Origin: Cellulophaga sp. HaHa_2_95
GTDB lineage: Bacteria; Bacteroidota; Bacteroidia; Flavobacteriales; Flavobacteriaceae
Reading direction: 5' to 3'
NCBI RefSeq assembly: GCF_019278565.1
Contig: NZ_CP058988.1
Location: 1,116,001 to 1,180,000, forward strand
Length of the DNA: 64,000 nucleotides
The first letter of the stretch is position 1; each line of letters begins with the position of its first letter. The notes beneath the pieces are model-generated. The model ran no database searches. It was not told the DNA's origin and saw only the letters and a list, made by a program, of their open reading frames with translations. This document shows, in pieces, positions 46,279 to 54,866 of the stretch. Both the position numbers and the translations under genes were made by a program.

Positions 46279-48695
46279 ACCAATCCCATTTTTGCAAGGT
46301 GGCTGGCTACTTTTTCTTCGGCAGTTGTAGCTTGCTCGCTAAGTTGTGGTAAGGCATTTTCATAGCGCTCTGCCAGTTCTTTAATGCGCCCAGTAAGGCG
46401 TTGTGAGATGCTGTCTATCTCGCTTTGTAACACGGCACGTATAGATGCGAGCCATTTTTTATCTACTACTAAAGTGCGTACTTCGGCTTCGGTAAGTTCG
46501 CCAAATTTCTTTAAGGTGAGCTCGTCCAGTGCTGTTTCGGCTGCTTTAATTTGTTTTTTAAGTGTGGCATCTTTCGCGAAAGCGGTCAACATTTTGTTAC
46601 CCAAATCATAGGCTTCTTTTTCGCTTTTATCGCCTTTAATGCTTTTTAGGTATTTGGTGAGTGTGGTTTTGGTAATCGCGCCTTTATCATTAGTGGCATC
46701 GGCTAGTAGTCCTTCTTCGCCAGCGTGCTCTTCGTTGTAACTCGTGATTTCGGCTTGCTTAGTTTCTAGGGTGCTTACCAAGTCGTTTAAAGCTTGTTGT
46801 TCGTCTGCTAGATAGTTGTCTATCACCAGTTGTTTAGGGATCAAGTCACAGGTCCAGCCTTTATCTACCTCTTTGCCTTTGCTGTTTTTTTCTAGTACAC
46901 GTTTGGTGGTGGCTACCCAACCATCTTCAGCAAGTAGGTACACATCATCCTTCATCATATCATTCCAGTAGTCCATAAAATGCTGGTACATCGCATAGGG
47001 ATTTACCAGTGGCTTACCGTTGTACTCGTGTAGGAGCGCTTCAGAGATGTGTTTTTCTAGTTTTTTGGGTGCGGTAAGTTCATTAATACCTTGTAGGTCA
47101 TCATAGATTTTCGTTTTCCAACTATCAAAAACAAATGCCAACTCATCACTATATGCCGTAAATTCTGGATGCTCGTAAATGGCACCTTTTATATCACTAG
47201 CAGCTACATTTAATTGTGAGTAGCTTTCGCGAAAGCGAGAAAACAAATGAGATTTGAGCGTAGGGTATACTTCCCAAAAGCGCTGCAAGCCGTCTATATC
47301 AGCATCTGGAATACCGCCGTTAAGATGCGCATTAAGGTCTTGAATATCTTCTGCTTCTTGGGTATCTATATAGCGTGGTATATTGAGGTTGTACTCGTTT
47401 TTCTCAATCTCGTCAAAAGGGACAAAGCGTGCATACTTTTCTACCTCGGTCTGTGTGTTAAAAACATCTACAATCTGGTGAATGTCTTGCTCACGCAGTC
47501 GGTTTTTATTCCCATCTTTTATAAAGCCTTTGCTGGCGTCCATCATAAAGATGCCCTCGCGGCTGTCTGTATCTTCCTTATCAATCACAATGATACAAGC
47601 AGGGATACCAGTACCGTAAAACAAGTTGGCAGGCAAACCTATCACACCTTTAATCAGCTTGCGTTCTATAATGTTTTGTCTAATGGCAGCCTCTGCATTA
47701 CCTCTAAAGAGGACACCGTGCGGCAAAATGATAGCACCTTTACCAGTGCTTTTAAGCGATGCGATAATGTGCAGTAAAAAGGCATAATCTCCATTTTTAT
47801 CTGGTGGCACGCCATAACCTCTAAAACGATTATATTCATCATCTAATGGTACTATACCGCTGTCCCAGTTTTTAATAGAAAATGGTGGGTTTGCTACCAC
47901 AAAGTCAAAACGTTTTAATTTTCCGTTTTCATCTTTAAACTGTGGTGATGCAATAGTGTTTTTACCAACGATAGACGCTTCTGGATAACCATGCAGCCAC
48001 ATATTCATAATGGCAAGACCTTTAGTCGCTACGTCTTTTTCTTGACCGTAGAGTGTTAAGCCATTTGGTGCTTCACCAGCTACTTTTAATAATAGCGAAC
48101 CAGAACCACAAGTTGGGTCATACGCACTATACGATGGCTTGTCTGCTTTATGTACGTCTATCACTTTAGAAAGAATACGAGATACCTCGGCAGGCGTATA
48201 AAATTGCCCTTTACTTTTACCAGACTCGGTAGCAAAGTGACGCATTAAAAACTCGTAGGCATCACCTAAAACGTCATCATCTTCGGCACGGTTGTTTTTA
48301 AAGTTGAGCGCAGGGTTTTCAAAAATGGCAATAAGCTTAGAAAGTAGTTCTACTTTCTCTTTACCGCTACCTAGTTTTTCATCATCATTAAAATCTACAA
48401 TCTCCAGCGAGCCTTCTAGTCCGTTTGAGGCAAAGAGCGGTCGTAATATTTCTTTATTGATACGGTCGCCTATATCCGGCTGTCCTTTTAGTGCCACCAT
48501 ATCGTCAAAAGAAGCACCTTGTGGTACTTCTATCAAACTCATTGCATCGCCCGTATATTTATCACTTACATACTTAACAAAAAGCATCGTAAGTACATAG
48601 TCTTTATATTGTGAGGCGTCCATTCCGCCTGCGCCTCTTAGCTTATCACAGCTTTCCCAAAGGGATGAGTAGAGTTCTGATTTTTTTATTGCCAT
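46269..48695 (-). CDS. hsdM: type I restriction enzyme methyltransferase subunit (HsdM), with long C-terminal extension
   Basis: 808 residues against about 500 for a minimal HsdM. HsdM_N helical domain at residues 1-150; N6-adenine methyltransferase domain with SAM motif YDPTCGSGSLLLKV (about 192-205) and catalytic NPPF (269-272). From about residue 480 there is a helical, Glu/Lys/Leu-rich extension of more than 300 residues. Two copies of the palindrome TTTCGCGAAA lie in the coding sequence in different reading frames, and the codon use looks richer in G and C than in neighbouring genes, both suggestive of a different source. Confidence 0.95.
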   Translation of the reverse strand: MAIKKSELYSSLWESCDKLRGAGGMDASQYKDYVLTMLFVKYVSDKYTGDAMSLIEVPQGASFDDMVALKGQPDIGDRINKEILRPLFASNGLEGSLEIVDFNDDEKLGSGKEKVELLSKLIAIFENPALNFKNNRAEDDDVLGDAYEFLMRHFATESGKSKGQFYTPAEVSRILSKVIDVHKADKPSYSAYDPTCGSGSLLLKVAGEAPNGLTLYGQEKDVATKGLAIMNMWLHGYPEASIVGKNTIASPQFKDENGKLKRFDFVVANPPFSIKNWDSGIVPLDDEYNRFRGYGVPPDKNGDYAFLLHIIASLKSTGKGAIILPHGVLFRGNAEAAIRQNIIERKLIKGVIGLPANLFYGTGIPACIIVIDKEDTDSREGIFMMDASKGFIKDGNKNRLREQDIHQIVDVFNTQTEVEKYARFVPFDEIEKNEYNLNIPRYIDTQEAEDIQDLNAHLNGGIPDADIDGLQRFWEVYPTLKSHLFSRFRESYSQLNVAASDIKGAIYEHPEFTAYSDELAFVFDSWKTKIYDDLQGINELTAPKKLEKHISEALLHEYNGKPLVNPYAMYQHFMDYWNDMMKDDVYLLAEDGWVATTKRVLEKNSKGKEVDKGWTCDLIPKQLVIDNYLADEQQALNDLVSTLETKQAEITSYNEEHAGEEGLLADATNDKGAITKTTLTKYLKSIKGDKSEKEAYDLGNKMLTAFAKDATLKKQIKAAETALDELTLKKFGELTEAEVRTLVVDKKWLASIRAVLQSEIDSISQRLTGRIKELAERYENALPQLSEQATTAEEKVASHLAKMGLVWN

Positions 48696-48771
48696 TGTAT
48701 TGTTTTGGATAAGGGTAAATATACCTATTCCGTTAGAGGTTTAAAACCTGTTTTTAAGCTAATTTTTATTA

Positions 48772-49005
48772 TTAATGATTAGGTTTCACGGTTACATATT
48801 TAGCAAGTTTTATTCCTTTACTAATTTCTGTTTGATATGCACTCGAAATACCGGAATCTTTGACAATTTCTTTAATAGAGATATTACGTTCCATAAGAGC
48901 TTCAGCGTATTTTATTCCAAAGAGATGAATCATTGAAACCAATTCTCCTTTGGGAGCATTAAAATACATATCATGTAATTTTTTACTAAGTTCTTTACTA
49001 TTCAT
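48772..49005 (-). CDS. small HTH-like protein between the signalling cassette and hsdM
   Basis: 77 residues, helical: an N-terminal KELSKKLHDMYFNAPKGELV followed by SMIHLFGIKYAEALMERNIS and KEIVKDSGISSAYQTEISKG, then IKLAKYVTVKP. The middle to C-terminal part looks like a helix-turn-helix. I recall similar HTH-like proteins beside restriction genes. It starts 1 bp after the DUF6804-like gene ends and 76 bp before hsdM, so it sits at the join of the two modules and is a good candidate for a local regulator. Confidence 0.65.
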   Translation of the reverse strand: MNSKELSKKLHDMYFNAPKGELVSMIHLFGIKYAEALMERNISIKEIVKDSGISSAYQTEISKGIKLAKYVTVKPNH

Positions 49006-49006
49006 C

Positions 49007-49351
49007 TTAAAGTAATTTTTTGTTTTTTATAAATATTGAAATCAGTAATCCGACACCAACCACCACATCAACCATATTCCATAATTCCCTACCTAAAGCA
49101 ATCTTGTAAAATGGTTGAAAGAGTAGGGCAAGGGCTATATAAATAAATACCTGCTCACTCTTCTCTACTTGGTTAGCCTTGTAAGCTAAAAATCCAAAAC
49201 CCGCCAATGCCAAAAATCGTACTAATTGAAAATAGCCATAGGGCATATCTATTAGGCATAGGAAGAAGAGTAGGGCTAGGGATGTTTTTATCAAGTTATT
49301 ATAGCCAAAACTAGACTTTTGCTTCAAATGATGTTTCTTTCGCCTGTCCAT
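49007..49351 (-). CDS. small multi-helix membrane protein (DUF6804-like)
   Basis: About 114 residues with four hydrophobic segments (LIKTSLALLFFLCLIDM; LVRFLALAGFGFLAYKA; VFIYIALALLFQPFYKI; MVDVVVGVGLLISIFI) joined by very short loops, and a basic N-terminus (MDRRKKHHLKQK). The block ALLFQPFYKIALGRELWNMV is typical of small bacterial membrane proteins that I associate with DUF6804. An ATG six codons upstream is an alternative. The start overlaps the DUF4407 gene by about 40 bp, an unusually deep overlap that implies tight coupling. Confidence 0.6.
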   Translation of the reverse strand: MDRRKKHHLKQKSSFGYNNLIKTSLALLFFLCLIDMPYGYFQLVRFLALAGFGFLAYKANQVEKSEQVFIYIALALLFQPFYKIALGRELWNMVDVVVGVGLLISIFIKNKKLL

Positions 49352-50705
49352 TAATAATATGATTAACACCTACATTTAACTTCTTTATCTCTTCTTCTTT
49401 CCATTTTTCAATGGCTAATTCGGCTATTTCTGCTTGCGCAAGGGCAATTTTATGTAATAAAGCTTTATTGCCTAAAATTTCGGCATCTAGCCGGTTCTGG
49501 TTTTTTTCAGTAGATATTTTAATTGAGGTATTTATTCGGTCATTAATTTCTGAAATTTTTTCTTTCTCAGAAACTGCTGATTCATGTTTTATTCTGTCCA
49601 TAATATCATCATAGGGTCCAGACTCTGCCATAAGTTTAAATAAAACAGGAGCCACTTCAATAAAAATAAATAGAAGAGTCAATAGCCATTTAGCCCAAAA
49701 TATTGCAGATTTCTCGCTAGTTAAAATACTCATTGCTTCTAAATGCGCAGCAAAGCCGTCATAATTTTCAACCTTATTATCGTAATTGGTACGTTTAGCG
49801 GTTCTAATTATTTCCATTTGTTGTTTCTTATCTAGCAATGATTCTTTCTCTGTAATTAATAAGGTAATCTGTTTATCAATTTTCTGTTGCTCATTCATTA
49901 TAGCCTCTCCTTTATTTTCTGTGAGTGCTATAATTTGATCATCTATTTGCTTTTTTTCGCTCCTTAGATTATTCCTTGAATTAATCTGTAAATTTCGGCT
50001 AGACTTCCGGCTGCTAATTATAGAAGAGGGCAGAGAATCATTTATCGCTTTTATGTAGTAACCGTGAAGACTGTTTACTTTATTTTGGATAGAATTTAAT
50101 TCAGATTCTTTTTGCCTAGAATCTATTAGTAGCTCATTTTTACGTTCTTCATAGTATGATCCAGCATTTTCAGTAAGTTTTTTTTTGTTATTTGTTAGAT
50201 CACTAATGTCACTTTCTACTTTTGAAAGTCTAGCATTTAATTCATCAAATTCATTATTAAAAGAGACATCTCTATCTTTTAGATCTTCAGATTTATCTAT
50301 TTTTAATCTTTCTACTACAGTCTGTATTTCTGTTTCAAAAATTTTTAATTCTAATGGAGTTGAAATTACAAATCCTAAGAGTACAGCCATAATTAACCTT
50401 GGGGCAGCTATTTTCCATTCTTCTTTTGTAATTTTTTGAGTTCCATCTCCTTTACCAATTGTAGAAACAATATATCTATCTAAATTAAATATCAATAGCC
50501 CCCAAAAAGCACCAAAGAATAAAGAAGGTATTATAGACTTAAAAGCAGTAAAAAATGCATAGCCGCCAGCAAAGCTAGCCATGAGTGCTGTAAAAACAAT
50601 TGTACCGCCAACACCAAAGTATTTTGCGTGGTCTGTTGGGCATTTCTGTAAAATTTGGATGTTGGCACCTGCGCACCACCAAAAAAATCTATTAATTCTA
50701 TTCAT
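49311..50705 (-). CDS. DUF4407 membrane protein with long coiled coil
   Basis: 464 residues. Three N-terminal membrane helices: GGTIVFTALMASFAGGYAFF, IIPSLFFGAFWGLLIFNLDR and LIMAVLLGFVISTPLEL, then a coiled coil of about 200 residues (LNARLSKVESDISDLTNNKK and on), then another helix (SAIFWAKWLLTLLFIFIEVA) and a charged tail. DUF4407 proteins are reported next to signalling and conflict genes in several phyla, but their role is unknown. Here it follows two kinase genes, overlapping the second by 8 bp, and is probably the membrane output or scaffold of the cassette. Confidence 0.85.
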   Translation of the reverse strand: MNRINRFFWWCAGANIQILQKCPTDHAKYFGVGGTIVFTALMASFAGGYAFFTAFKSIIPSLFFGAFWGLLIFNLDRYIVSTIGKGDGTQKITKEEWKIAAPRLIMAVLLGFVISTPLELKIFETEIQTVVERLKIDKSEDLKDRDVSFNNEFDELNARLSKVESDISDLTNNKKKLTENAGSYYEERKNELLIDSRQKESELNSIQNKVNSLHGYYIKAINDSLPSSIISSRKSSRNLQINSRNNLRSEKKQIDDQIIALTENKGEAIMNEQQKIDKQITLLITEKESLLDKKQQMEIIRTAKRTNYDNKVENYDGFAAHLEAMSILTSEKSAIFWAKWLLTLLFIFIEVAPVLFKLMAESGPYDDIMDRIKHESAVSEKEKISEINDRINTSIKISTEKNQNRLDAEILGNKALLHKIALAQAEIAELAIEKWKEEEIKKLNVGVNHIINGQAKETSFEAKV

Positions 50706-52113
50706 TTGATTGGTTATTAAGTAGTTTGGTAATGATTTTATTGCTTTTTAATGATTTCAAAATTTTATTAAAACCTTTTTCGTTTTCAGCTAAGTGATTA
50801 CCATTGGCAATGGGTTTATTAAATTTTATTTCTTCAAAAGAACTATAAATTGATTGGTTAAAATCAATAGCTAGGTTATTAGAAAATTCCGTTATTCCTA
50901 ATTGTATGTCTGGAAACCCAGGTAAATGAACCTCTAAATTTGTTGTTTTTTCAAATAGAGGAATAGGTACTTGAATACTTTTAATTATAGGCGTTGGAAA
51001 AACTTTGATTTCAAGGTTTTTAACTATTGTTTCATTAAAACCTTGAGCGGTTAAAGCATATTCTGAATAGTCTTTTGGCTTTATCGTAATGCTGTCATTG
51101 TGTTCAACTTCATTTAAGCCATTGTTTAAAATTACTTTTATGGCATTATCAACTTTCCAAGAAAGCGTAATTTCGCCTCCTTGTATCAATACTTCTTTAT
51201 CACTAATAAATTCTCTTATTACCGGCGGTTCTAAGTAAAGAGAGAATGGTTTTAAGTCAGTATAGAATTCTTGGCTTAAGTATTCGATTAATATGGTTAA
51301 TAGCTTATCAATCTTTGAAGAAATACCAGATATATCGTTATAAATTCTTGATTTTTTTAAGTCTTCAAAATCTGTTTCTGTGAACAATAAGTACTGCGTG
51401 TCTTTAACTTTGTAATTATTCCATAGTTCTGGTTTTTCGGCTATAGCAATAATTGATATATAAATAATTAGTTCAGAAAAATAATCTGCTTTCAAGGTAG
51501 TTTTTCCCACTGAAAAGCGTGATGGGTGTTGATAGCCTTTAAGTCCAGTAACTAGTTCTTCTTGTCCTTCAATTTCGGGAATACAGATAGAATCATAATC
51601 TACAAGTTTAATGTTGCCGTTTGCTGTTACTAAAATATTACCCTCTTGTAAATCTCCATGTGAAATTTCATGATCTCTCAAATTTTGACACATGTCCAAA
51701 AAATCATTGGAAAGGGTAATTAAGGTTTCAGTCTTCGTAAGGTTGTTTTCTATATATTCTTTTAATAAAAAACCGTCTAACCACTCCATTCTAATGGTGT
51801 CAATTAAAGCTCCATTTATAAGAATCCCTTTTTTATCATAAATAAATTCAGCAAAATAAGGTAACTTTTTAGAGGTTAAATATTTAGAAATTTTTAAAAA
51901 TCGTTCGCCATTTTCACCCATTGGAACATGCCAAACACGAAATGCCCATTTTTTAGAATTATGAATTAATTGAAAAACCATATTAAAGCCTCCCACATAT
52001 GCAAAGGGAACTCCGTTTTTATTAATTCTAGCCATGGAGCCTTTTAACTCAGGAACTTTTAAAAAAAGATCCAGGTTTTTAATAGCCGTAAGTATGTCTT
52101 GCTTATTAGCCAT
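50698..52113 (-). CDS. Ser/Thr protein kinase with C-terminal Ig-like domain (second kinase)
   Basis: 471 residues. The kinase-like domain (about 1-290) shows the catalytic loop EISHGDLQEGNILV and metal-binding KLVDYDSICIPEIE, with a later LKADYFSELIIYISII block also seen in the other kinase of this operon. The position of the ATP-site Lys reads WAFRVWHVP, that is Arg. After the kinase comes an Ig-like segment (GGEITLSWKVDNAIKVILNN to DSITIKPKDYSEYALTAQG), then a tail of about 110 residues. Probably paralogous to the kinase at 52680; the extra Ig-like domain may bind a ligand or the membrane protein downstream. Confidence 0.8.
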   Translation of the reverse strand: MANKQDILTAIKNLDLFLKVPELKGSMARINKNGVPFAYVGGFNMVFQLIHNSKKWAFRVWHVPMGENGERFLKISKYLTSKKLPYFAEFIYDKKGILINGALIDTIRMEWLDGFLLKEYIENNLTKTETLITLSNDFLDMCQNLRDHEISHGDLQEGNILVTANGNIKLVDYDSICIPEIEGQEELVTGLKGYQHPSRFSVGKTTLKADYFSELIIYISIIAIAEKPELWNNYKVKDTQYLLFTETDFEDLKKSRIYNDISGISSKIDKLLTILIEYLSQEFYTDLKPFSLYLEPPVIREFISDKEVLIQGGEITLSWKVDNAIKVILNNGLNEVEHNDSITIKPKDYSEYALTAQGFNETIVKNLEIKVFPTPIIKSIQVPIPLFEKTTNLEVHLPGFPDIQLGITEFSNNLAIDFNQSIYSSFEEIKFNKPIANGNHLAENEKGFNKILKSLKSNKIITKLLNNQSNE

Positions 52114-52116
52114 AAT

Positions 52117-52680
52117 TTAAAATTTATCTACGATGTTAGCACTTGATATTGTTTCAGATTTATTGATGGGGTTGTGATCCCATTTAGACATGATATTTTC
52201 TATAGGTAATAACGTTACTTCATTATCTTTAATAGCAAAACCATATTCAGGTTTTAACTCATTAAATTTTCTAATAAACTCTTTAGCAAGTTCTTTGTCA
52301 TTGTTTAACACCAAGATGTTTTCAGCATTTTTTCTTGCTTTATAAGACCAATTATAGGAACCAGTAACAATGGTAATATCATCAATTATACAGAATTTGT
52401 TATGCATAAAGCTATCTCTTGAACCATCGTTTAAGTTGCCTATATAGCTAACCCTACCATTGTGTTTTAATAACTCTTTGAAATTAACTTTTGAGTTTTT
52501 ATTATGTTTATGATTGGCAATTATTACTTCAACCTTAATACCGTCTTTTGCTTTTTTAACTAAGTTTTTATAAATCTGATAATCTGTAAACCAAGCAATA
52601 CAAATTTTCAGATCAAATTTAGCGCTATCAATTTGTCTTATAATTTCTAAGTGTATGTTATCAAAGTAGACTTTGGTCAT
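52117..52680 (-). CDS. phospholipase D-family protein, possible nuclease effector
   Basis: 187 residues with a single PLD motif: MHNKFCIIDDITIVTGSYNW gives H-x-K-x4-D and G-S-x-N. Such single-motif members (Nuc/BfiI-like) work as dimers and usually cut DNA or RNA. N-terminal half FDNIHLEIIRQIDSAKFDLK, ICIAWFTDYQIYKNLVKKAK. The C-terminus, KWDHNPINKSETISSANIVDKF in two parts, ends in a tail seen also in the kinase upstream. No signal peptide. The start overlaps the kinase stop by 1 bp. Likely the toxic output of the system. Confidence 0.85.
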   Translation of the reverse strand: MTKVYFDNIHLEIIRQIDSAKFDLKICIAWFTDYQIYKNLVKKAKDGIKVEVIIANHKHNKNSKVNFKELLKHNGRVSYIGNLNDGSRDSFMHNKFCIIDDITIVTGSYNWSYKARKNAENILVLNNDKELAKEFIRKFNELKPEYGFAIKDNEVTLLPIENIMSKWDHNPINKSETISSANIVDKF

Positions 52681-53687
52681 TAAAATTTATTCGTTATATT
52701 TTTTTTATCAGGAAATGAAGAAACCTTTTTAATTTCAGGGTTTGGTTGGCTATCCCACTTATTGAAAATGCTATCCTTTATTTCCTCTTTTTTATTAATT
52801 AATAGATGTTCTAGTGGTCTGAGATTTTTTATGTCAGAAGCATCTAATTCTTCAAGCATTTTTTCGGTTAGTTCTTTGATGCTTGAATTCTGTGAATTCA
52901 GACAGGTACTTATGAGAGAAGAATTTTTTGGGGAATCAAAATCATTTTTCGAAAAAAGCAAATCTTCGGTTTCATAATATTCTTTCCACAAACTCGGATT
53001 ATCTGCAAAAATTAAAAGTGATAGGTATATTATTAACTCAGAAAAGTAATCTAATTTTGAATTGACAAATTCATTAGAGTTTCTTGCAGGATGTTGATAG
53101 CCTGGTAATCCTTTAATGGTGTCAGGCATGCCATCTAATGATTGAATATACATAGAGTCATAATCTATGGCTACTAATGAGCCATCATTTTGCACCAACA
53201 GGTTGCCATGTTGTAAGTCTCCATGTGCTATGTTTTGCGCATGAAAATACTGAGTCATTTCTTTAAATTTTTCAGCTAAATGATGTATGCTATTGCTGTT
53301 TAAAATAGTATCATTTATATATTCTTTTAAAGTTTTGCCTTCAACCCAATCCATTAAAACAATTGGATGTAACCTACCATTCACTAACACTGCATCATCT
53401 ATATATTTGAAACTAACAAAATAATTGTTTTTTAAATTTTCCAGATAATTAGAAATTTCAAGGGAACGTTTTTTTGCATCACCTATATCTGCAATCCACA
53501 ATCGTACAGCAATTTTTTTTCCAGATTTTTGATGGAAAGGGAAAACGGTTGTATAGCCCCCTGAATATTGCACAATTCTAGAACCTTTTTGAATTATGGA
53601 TCCGTCCAATATTTCATTAGATTTAAAACTAACATTCGGGTTTCGCATAGCCGTAACAATATCTGTTCTAGAAGGGTAATTGGACAT
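52680..53687 (-). CDS. Ser/Thr protein kinase-like protein (first kinase)
   Basis: 335 residues. Kinase fold with catalytic loop NIAHGDLQHGNLLV and the DFG counterpart VAIDYDSMYIQSLDG, plus SKLDYFSELIIYLSLLIF shared with the other kinase. The N-lobe Lys is again replaced (KIAVRLWIADIG), so ATP binding must differ or another Lys must serve. After about residue 285 a tail begins: SIFNKWDSQPNPEIKK and ending NITNKF. That tail matches the C-terminus of the neighbouring PLD-family protein. It starts 2 bp after the PP2C-like gene. Confidence 0.82.
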   Translation of the reverse strand: MSNYPSRTDIVTAMRNPNVSFKSNEILDGSIIQKGSRIVQYSGGYTTVFPFHQKSGKKIAVRLWIADIGDAKKRSLEISNYLENLKNNYFVSFKYIDDAVLVNGRLHPIVLMDWVEGKTLKEYINDTILNSNSIHHLAEKFKEMTQYFHAQNIAHGDLQHGNLLVQNDGSLVAIDYDSMYIQSLDGMPDTIKGLPGYQHPARNSNEFVNSKLDYFSELIIYLSLLIFADNPSLWKEYYETEDLLFSKNDFDSPKNSSLISTCLNSQNSSIKELTEKMLEELDASDIKNLRPLEHLLINKKEEIKDSIFNKWDSQPNPEIKKVSSFPDKKNITNKF

Positions 53688-53689
53688 AG

Positions 53690-54847
53690 TTAAAATTTAT
53701 CTGTTATTTTCTGTGATGAGTTGGTTGGTTTTACGGTTGGTTTTATTACTGCACCATTATCTGATTGAGTATCTTTTTTCGGTTGATTGAGATTCTCTTG
53801 TTCTGGAGCTAATTCTTCAATTTTTTTTTGTACATCCAATGTTTGTTTATTCTCTAAAGTGCTGTTTATTGAGTTGTCAGCAGCTTTTTTTGAATCATTA
53901 ATTTCTTCTACGCATTCCTCTTTGTTATTTTCAGATACCGTATTTGTGACATTTTCATTTTCTTTAGGTACTTCCGTGGCGCTATTTATTTTTGATTTAT
54001 TTTGTATCGTGGGAATTTGGGATTCTTTGAGTTTTAGCGCGCTTTGCTCGGTTTTAATTAAGTCATTTATATTCGCTATATTTTCTTCGCTGTAGTTAAA
54101 TCCATCTTTACCATCTTTTTTAACCGTAATAATTAAAATGGCACTATCATCATTGCCTAAGCGTTTGCTTAACCTTTCTTCATCAATGAAATGTTCAAAA
54201 TCTTTTTGTCCAGTCCAGACGTTAATTCTGTTTATAGCATTTTCCTTTTCATTTAAGAACCATTCTGCTAATGCATCAGTCATTAAATAAAAACAACCTT
54301 CTTTTAAATTACCGTTAACTATTTTTTTTTCTCCTTTGTGAGAACTGCCTAAACTGGCTAAGTAGTCGGGGAAATTATCAAATAGAATAGGGGATTCTTT
54401 TGAGGAAATAACTTCAATTTCCTTTTCAAAATCTATAAAATGTTTAGGAACGAAGAACAAAAAACTATCACCAAGGGCTTGGGCTTTCCAGCTATAATCA
54501 TTGTTTCTAAAATGAAAACTTAAACCTATAAATGTTGCTAAAGCGGGCTCTCTTCTGTTAAACGCGTTTTTTGTGAACCATTTTGCATCTGATTTTTGAA
54601 CAATTTCCGTAACGTTTTTAAGCCATTTTTTTTGGCAGCTGTTTATGAAATCTATATCTGTTTTCCAGTCTTCATTCACCCAAGTATGTACTAAAATATC
54701 TGCCCAAATTTTAGGAAAGAAAGATTTGGATACACCATCAGAAATTGAAAATTTATGGTTATTCTTATCATAAGCAAAGCGGTCAGCGCAATCATAAAAT
54801 AGCTCTGATTCTTTTGATTTAATAAAACCTTTAATTGATAATTGCAT
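53690..54847 (-). CDS. PP2C-like protein phosphatase
   Basis: 385 residues. PP2C landmarks in order: YDCADRFAYDKNNHKFSISD with SDGVSKSF (metal-binding Asp and Gly), AQALGDSFLFFV, LMTDALAEWFL and RLGNDDSAILIITV (last metal Asp). These correspond to the usual DGxGG, DSR, TDG and DNxT motifs, although several residues differ. A disordered Glu/Lys/Asn-rich tail of about 110 residues follows and ends SSQKITDKF. It should reverse the phosphorylation made by the kinases downstream. Upstream, the vWA gene ends 19 bp away. Confidence 0.82.
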   Translation of the reverse strand: MQLSIKGFIKSKESELFYDCADRFAYDKNNHKFSISDGVSKSFFPKIWADILVHTWVNEDWKTDIDFINSCQKKWLKNVTEIVQKSDAKWFTKNAFNRREPALATFIGLSFHFRNNDYSWKAQALGDSFLFFVPKHFIDFEKEIEVISSKESPILFDNFPDYLASLGSSHKGEKKIVNGNLKEGCFYLMTDALAEWFLNEKENAINRINVWTGQKDFEHFIDEERLSKRLGNDDSAILIITVKKDGKDGFNYSEENIANINDLIKTEQSALKLKESQIPTIQNKSKINSATEVPKENENVTNTVSENNKEECVEEINDSKKAADNSINSTLENKQTLDVQKKIEELAPEQENLNQPKKDTQSDNGAVIKPTVKPTNSSQKITDKF

Positions 54848-54866
54848 TTATCTATAATATATATGG

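Noticed and set aside
47247..47777. 176-residue open frame on the plus strand inside hsdM
   Set aside because: Antisense shadow of a well-conserved methyltransferase gene; composition shows no domain or signal.
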